A stretch of DNA of 64,000 bases, taken from the NCBI RefSeq assembly GCF_003367355.1, contig NZ_CP031413.1:2808001-2872000 (forward strand), in the 5' to 3' direction. This stretch comes from Lysobacter sp. TY2-98. GTDB taxonomy: Bacteria > Pseudomonadota > Gammaproteobacteria > Xanthomonadales > Xanthomonadaceae. The notes under the pieces were generated by a model. That model saw only the letters and a list, made by a program, of their open reading frames with translations. It did no database searches and was not told the origin of the DNA. Below are positions 60,228 to 64,000 of the stretch, one piece after another; positions within the stretch are counted from its first letter, which is position 1; every line of letters starts with the position of its first letter. Both the position numbers and the translations under genes were made by a program.

Positions 60228-60304
60228 TGGCGCGCCTGGAGGGATTCGAACCCCCGACCAACGGCTTCGGAAGCCGCTACTCTATCCGGCTGAGCTACAG
60301 GCGC
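60228..60304 (-). tRNA. tRNA-Arg (anticodon CCG)
   Basis: A 77-nt cloverleaf on the minus strand with encoded CCA. The acceptor stem GCGCCTG pairs with CAGGCGC. The D-arm contains AGCTCAGCCGGATAGAG, the anticodon stem-loop GGCTTCCGAAGCC shows CCG, and the T-arm is GGGGGTTCGAATCCCTC. CCG reads the arginine codon CGG. Its 3' end points towards the RTX locus, which matters because tRNA 3' ends are common integration sites. Confidence 0.96.
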
Positions 60305-60435
60305 ACTGCGGACCGCACGCGGCGTGGCCGCGGGGGACGGGCATTCTAGCCGCATTCGTCCGCACCGGGGCCGCACCGGCATGAATGCGGGAGGCGACGC
60401 CCGGCGCGTACCCTGTCCTGCCGCACGATGGTCCG

Positions 60436-61332
60436 ATGAGCGTGTCGTCTTCTGCCCGATCCGAGCCTGCCGGCTGGCGCCGCAAGTTGTCGCTGTACTG
60501 GGCGCTGGTGCGCGGCGATCGCCCGATCGGCTGGCTGCTGCTGCTGTGGCCGACGTGGTGGGGGCTGTGGCTCGCGGCGCGCGGACTGCCACCGCTCTGG
60601 ACACTCGTCGTGTTCTCGCTGGGTGTCTGGCTCACGCGTTCGGCCGGCTGCGTGATCAACGACTACGCCGATCGCTGGCTCGATCCGCACGTCGAGCGGA
60701 CGAAGGATCGCCCGCTCGCGACCGGAGAAGTGCGCGGCCGCGAGGCGCTGGCGGTGTTCGCAGTGCTGATGCTCGTCGCATTCGCGCTCGTGCTGACGAT
60801 GAACACGCTGACGATCGCGATGAGCGTGGTCGGAGTCGTGCTCGCGGCGAGTTATCCCTACCTCAAGCGCTACACGTACTTCCCGCAGGTCTACCTCGGC
60901 ATGGCTTTCGGCTGGGGTATTCCAATGGCGTTCGCGGCGATCCGTGGCCACGTGCCGACGGTCGCGTGGGTGCTGTATGCGGCGAACATCGTGTGGTCGA
61001 CGGCGTACGACACCTGGTACGCGATGGTCGATCGCGAGGACGACCTGCGCATGGGCAGCAAGTCCACGGCGATCCTGTTCGGGCGCCACGACCTGCTCGC
61101 GCAGGCGCTGCTGTATGCGCTGTTCTTCGTGTTGCTCGCCGCGGTTGGCACGATGGCCGACCTCGGCATCGCGTACTGGACCGCTCTCGCGATCGCGCTG
61201 GCACTCGTCGCGTGGGAATTCCGCATCGCGCGAACGCGGGAACGCGCTGCCTGCTTCCGCGCCTTCCTGCATAACCACTGGGTCGGGATGGCGGTGTTCG
61301 CTGGGCTCGCGCTCGATTTCGTGTTGCGCTGA
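60436..61332 (+). CDS. ubiA: 4-hydroxybenzoate polyprenyltransferase
   Basis: A 298-residue integral membrane prenyltransferase with eight to nine helices. It attaches the polyprenyl chain to 4-hydroxybenzoate in ubiquinone synthesis. The two Asp-rich motifs that bind Mg-diphosphate are [12 protein letters not shown] (followed by [12 protein letters not shown]) and [13 protein letters not shown]. The ATG at 60436 is chosen; the frame extends 17 codons upstream but that part is not conserved-looking. No ubiC precedes it in the window. The stop is adjacent to the convergent rhomboid gene. Confidence 0.95.
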   Translation: MSVSSSARSEPAGWRRKLSLYWALVRGDRPIGWLLLLWPTWWGLWLAARGLPPLWTLVVFSLGVWLTRSAGCVINDYADRWLDPHVERTKDRPLATGEVRGREALAVFAVLMLVAFALVLTMNTLTIAMSVVGVVLAASYPYLKRYTYFPQVYLGMAFGWGIPMAFAAIRGHVPTVAWVLYAANIVWSTAYDTWYAMVDREDDLRMGSKSTAILFGRHDLLAQALLYALFFVLLAAVGTMADLGIAYWTALAIALALVAWEFRIARTRERAACFRAFLHNHWVGMAVFAGLALDFVLR

Positions 61333-62046
61333 TCAGCCCCAGCTGATGCGCGACGCGTCGCGATGCGGGGCATCGATCGGCGCGTCAACGTCGTCATCGA
61401 CCACGTCCTCCTCGTCTTCCCAGCTGTAGCGAACGCGCGGCGGCATCGGGTCCGCATGGCGCGCCCACAGGCCGCCGATCACACCACCCACCGCGCCGCC
61501 CAGATGCGACTGCCACGACACGCCCGGCTCGTGCGGCAGCACCGACATCAGCGCGCCGCCGAACAACGTGAGGCCGAGCATCGCGGCGGCGACCGCCGGC
61601 CGATCGCGGCGCACGATGCCCAGCGTCAACACCATGAACAGCAGGCCGTTGATGACGCCGCTGGCGCCCAGATGCGACGAGCCGGCTTCGCCCAGCCACC
61701 ACGCACCCAGCCCGGAACCGATCCACGCCAGCGGCACCGTGCGCACCAAGGCGCGCGGGTACTGCGCGATCGTCAGCGTGCCCAGCAGCAGCAGTGCGAT
61801 CGCATTGCTCGCGATGTGATCGACCGACCCATGCAGTAGCGGCGCGGTGAGCACGCCGCGCAGGCCGGCGACGAGATGCGGCCGCACGGTCCACGCATTC
61901 ACGTCGAAGGCGGACTGCGCGGAATAGACCGCGAGCAGCGCCAGCACCGCGGCCAGCGACAGGTTGAAGGCCCGTCGCCAGCGTCGCCGGTCGAGCTGGC
62001 GTTGCTGCGCGGGGTCGATTGGCGGTGCGGGCGTGTGCAGGTGCAT
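61333..62046 (-). CDS. rhomboid-family intramembrane serine protease
   Basis: A 237-residue protein with six hydrophobic segments between about 28 and 195. The catalytic Ser is in LGASGVING (GxSG) and the catalytic His in QSHLGGAVGGVIGG. The conserved L1 loop residues HGSVDHIASNAIAL are visible (the HxxxxHxxxN pattern). The acidic C-terminal tail (DEEDVVDDDVDAP) is cytoplasmic. Substrates of bacterial rhomboids are mostly unknown. Convergent with ubiA, with stops directly adjacent. Confidence 0.9.
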   Translation of the reverse strand: MHLHTPAPPIDPAQQRQLDRRRWRRAFNLSLAAVLALLAVYSAQSAFDVNAWTVRPHLVAGLRGVLTAPLLHGSVDHIASNAIALLLLGTLTIAQYPRALVRTVPLAWIGSGLGAWWLGEAGSSHLGASGVINGLLFMVLTLGIVRRDRPAVAAAMLGLTLFGGALMSVLPHEPGVSWQSHLGGAVGGVIGGLWARHADPMPPRVRYSWEDEEDVVDDDVDAPIDAPHRDASRISWG

Positions 62047-62099
62047 TCAGGCGACGTGGCGCCGCCGGCCGGGGTTTGCAAGGCCGGCGGCGCGGTCCG

Positions 62100-63059
62100 T
62101 CAGGCGGCCGGCGTGGAACGCTGTGGGCGCAGCAATGACAACGCCACCGTCGCACCAATGATCGCGACGACCGCACCGAGCGACACCATCACCGGCAGGT
62201 GGATGACGTCGATCGCCAGCATCTTCGCGCCGATGAACACCAGCACGACCGCGAGGCCATACGGCAGCAGGTGGAAACGATCGGCCAGGCCCGCGAGCAG
62301 GAAGAACATCGCGCGCAGGCCGAGCACCGCGAATACGTTCGACGTCAGCACCACGAACGGATCTTTGGTGATCGCGAAGATCGCGGGAATCGAATCGACC
62401 GCGAAGATCACGTCGGTCACCGCGATCAGCACCATCACGACGAACAGCGGTGTGTAGCGACGCAGGCCCGACTCGCGCACGACGAACGCATCGCCGCGAT
62501 AACCCTCGGTGAGGTTGAGGTGCCCGCGCATCCAGCGCAGCACCGGATTCGCCTCGAGGTCGGGCTCCTTGCCGGCGGCCGCCCACATCTTGACGCCGGT
62601 GAGCAGCAGGAACGCGCCGAACACGTAGAGGATCCAGTGGAACTTCGCGAGCAGCACCGCGCCCGCGAAGATCATCACCCCGCGCAGCAGAATCGCGCCG
62701 AGCACGCCCAGCACCAGCACCTTCTGCCGCTGCTGTTCGGGCACCGCGAAATACGTGAACAGCATCAGGAACACGAAGATGTTGTCGACCGCCAGCGATT
62801 TCTCGATCAGGTAGCCGGTGAGGTACTCGAGCGCGATGCGCTGCCCTTCGGCGTCGCCGTAGCGCTGCGCGGCGATCCACCACAGCCAGCCACCAAAGGC
62901 GAGGGCGACCGCCACCCAGCCGACGCTCCAGCCGAGCGCCTCCTTGAAGGTGACGCGATGCGCCCCGCCGTGGCGCATCAGCACCAGGTCGGCGAGCAGG
63001 GCGAGGACGACGAGGCCGCCGAAGGCGGTCCACATCAGGGGTGAGGCAATGGTTTCCAT
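62100..63059 (-). CDS. alx: TerC/Alx-family membrane protein, probable manganese exporter
   Basis: A 319-residue protein with about nine transmembrane helices. The family's acidic membrane motifs are present: EKSLAVDNIFVFLMLF and TDVIFAVDSIPAIFAITKDP, which are the Asp residues proposed to bind metal. The cytoplasmic loop with ANPVLRWMRGHLNLTEGYRG is typical of the Alx branch. In E. coli Alx is controlled by an alkaline- and Mn-responsive yybP-ykoY leader; the same kind of leader is found upstream here, which strengthens the assignment. The start at 63059 gives METIASPLMWTAFG. Confidence 0.9.
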   Translation of the reverse strand: METIASPLMWTAFGGLVVLALLADLVLMRHGGAHRVTFKEALGWSVGWVAVALAFGGWLWWIAAQRYGDAEGQRIALEYLTGYLIEKSLAVDNIFVFLMLFTYFAVPEQQRQKVLVLGVLGAILLRGVMIFAGAVLLAKFHWILYVFGAFLLLTGVKMWAAAGKEPDLEANPVLRWMRGHLNLTEGYRGDAFVVRESGLRRYTPLFVVMVLIAVTDVIFAVDSIPAIFAITKDPFVVLTSNVFAVLGLRAMFFLLAGLADRFHLLPYGLAVVLVFIGAKMLAIDVIHLPVMVSLGAVVAIIGATVALSLLRPQRSTPAA

Positions 63060-63104
63060 GGCGGGCTCCGGAAGGCGGGTCGGACCATGGCGAGGGGATC
63101 GGAA

Positions 63105-63220
63105 GACGCACCTTCGCCACGACGGGCGAAGGTCTTGCTCACAGCCTTGCGGCTGCCGCTGGACCGGAGCGGATGCTCGTATTGACGATCCAGGCGCGTG
63201 GGAGCTACTCCCCTTCAGCG
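63105..63220 (-). promoter_or_regulatory. yybP-ykoY (Mn2+) riboswitch in the alx/terC leader
   Basis: The minus-strand leader carries, in order, the conserved elements of the yybP-ykoY aptamer: AAGGGGAGTAGCTCC (63214-63200), the loop region GATCGTCAATACGAG (63190-63176), and GCAAGACCTTCGCCC pairing with GGCGAAGG in a closing helix (63138-63111). The aptamer ends about 50 nt before the start codon of the TerC/Alx gene. The class senses Mn2+ and classically sits before MntP, TerC/Alx or P-type ATPase genes, so location and sequence agree. The exact boundaries are approximate. Confidence 0.85.
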
Positions 63221-63271
63221 GCTGATGGTAACCGTTCGGGACGAAAACGCCACGCCACCTACAATAGGCAG

Positions 63272-64000
63272 ATGAACGAACTGCCCGTCGTACACCTCAA
63301 GAACGCGTGGAAGTCCACGCATCCGTGGATCTTCCAGCGCTTGGTCGAAAAGCCGGCGCAGCGTCCCAAGCCGGGCGCGATCGTCGACGTGGTCGGTGTC
63401 GACGGCGAGTGGATCGGCCGTGGCTTCTACAACGGCCATTCGCGCATCGCGGTGCGCATTCTCGAAACGCATCCGGATGTCGCGGTCGACGAGGGCTGGT
63501 TCCGCCGCAAGATCGCGGCCGCCGTGTCGCTGCGCCGCGACGTGCTCAAGCTCGACGACGTGAGCGATGCCTGGCGTGTCGTGCACAGCGAGGGCGACGG
63601 GCTGTCGGGGCTCGTCGTCGACCGGTATGCCGACCTGCTCGTCGTCGAATTCTTCTCCGCCGGTATGTTCCGCCACCGCGAGTGGATCTACGCCGCGCTG
63701 AGCGAGCAGTTCCCCGGCTGCCGCTTCTTCAGCTTCGCCGACGAGCACGTGCAGAAGCAGGAGAGCTTCGACTTCCGCGTGCAGTCCGCCGTGCCGCCGG
63801 CGATCATCACCGAGCACGGCATCCGCTTCCGCGCCGATCCCTCGGGCGCCCACAAGACGGGTTTCTTCGCCGACCAGCGCGAGAACCGCCAGTGGCTCAG
63901 CCAGCACGTGCACGGCAAGACCGTGCTCGACCTCTGCTGCAACACGGGCGGCTTCGGCGTGTATGCGGCCGTGCGCGGCGCGAGCGAAGTGACCGGCGTC
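63272..64000 (+). CDS. rlmI: RlmI-type 23S rRNA (cytosine-5) methyltransferase, N-terminal part (3' end outside window)
   Basis: The first 243 codons of a class I rRNA methyltransferase (family about 395 residues), open to the window edge. It has an N-terminal PUA domain (about 5-75: VVHLKNAWKSTHPWIFQRLV, then GEWIGRGFYNGHSRIAVRIL), the EEHB-like middle (HSEGDGLSGLVVDRYADLLV), and the start of the Rossmann domain with GAHKTGFFADQRENR and SAM motif I KTVLDLCCNTGGFGVYAA. E. coli RlmI methylates C1962 of 23S rRNA. The ATG at 63272 is divergent from the alx gene, whose leader lies between. Confidence 0.92.
   Translation, partial: MNELPVVHLKNAWKSTHPWIFQRLVEKPAQRPKPGAIVDVVGVDGEWIGRGFYNGHSRIAVRILETHPDVAVDEGWFRRKIAAAVSLRRDVLKLDDVSDAWRVVHSEGDGLSGLVVDRYADLLVVEFFSAGMFRHREWIYAALSEQFPGCRFFSFADEHVQKQESFDFRVQSAVPPAIITEHGIRFRADPSGAHKTGFFADQRENRQWLSQHVHGKTVLDLCCNTGGFGVYAAVRGASEVTGV

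Overview
The window is high-GC DNA (about 65-70% by eye, with strong G/C in third codon positions) from a gammaproteobacterium. The most likely home is the Xanthomonadales/Lysobacteraceae (Lysobacter- or Luteimonas-like). This is inferred from gene content: monomeric isocitrate dehydrogenase, a periplasmic CopAB copper pair, a DUF885 lipoprotein peptidase, UbiA, RluE, HrpB, ZapE and a PqqU-type TonB receptor. The species cannot be named from the sequence alone.

Layout. 0-8 kb: 3' end of hrpB, a 38-bp tandem duplication, a PiuC-type hydroxylase, a receiver/histidine-kinase hybrid, rluE, an exported methyltransferase-like protein and monomeric icd. 8-12.5 kb: a cysteine-cluster protein, an SPFH protein with a C-terminal helix-turn-helix next to a zinc-ribbon membrane protein, a kappa-GST-like isomerase and a persulfide-dioxygenase-like MBL protein. 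12.5-18.2 kb: a regulator with two DUF5985 membrane proteins, then a translationally coupled peptidase/ABC/adaptor/permease operon. 18.3-23 kb: lipoprotein, copA-copB and an FAD monooxygenase. 23-29 kb: UPF0149/SEC-C protein, lipoprotein, LysM protein, queF, M20 amidohydrolase and an APC permease. 28.6-32.7 kb: glutathione-dependent formaldehyde detoxification (frmA, fghA) directly downstream of a PqqU/YncD-like receptor. 33-39.8 kb: zapE, hydrolase, membrane cytochrome c, pirin, an ABC exporter pair and a DUF1003 protein. 39.8-44.8 kb: an operon of cupredoxin-like protein, degenerate-GGDEF/EAL phosphodiesterase and outer-membrane porin, then a group III truncated haemoglobin.

45.1-59.8 kb is the striking accessory region: a type I secretion ABC transporter, its membrane fusion protein, a small unknown membrane protein and a single ORF of 3526 codons encoding a giant RTX protein. 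The RTX gene contains a very recent 795-bp in-frame duplication. It also runs about 226 codons past the point where this family usually ends, into DNA that looks partly like antisense gene debris. A strong terminator follows, then hairpin-rich DNA, then tRNA-Arg(CCG), whose 3' end faces the RTX locus. This arrangement is suggestive of, but does not prove, a genomic island.

60.4-64 kb returns to core genes: ubiA, a rhomboid protease, and a TerC/Alx-family protein with a recognisable yybP-ykoY (manganese) riboswitch in its leader. The last gene is a truncated RlmI-type 23S rRNA methyltransferase. No CRISPR array, insertion sequence, integrase or rRNA was seen.
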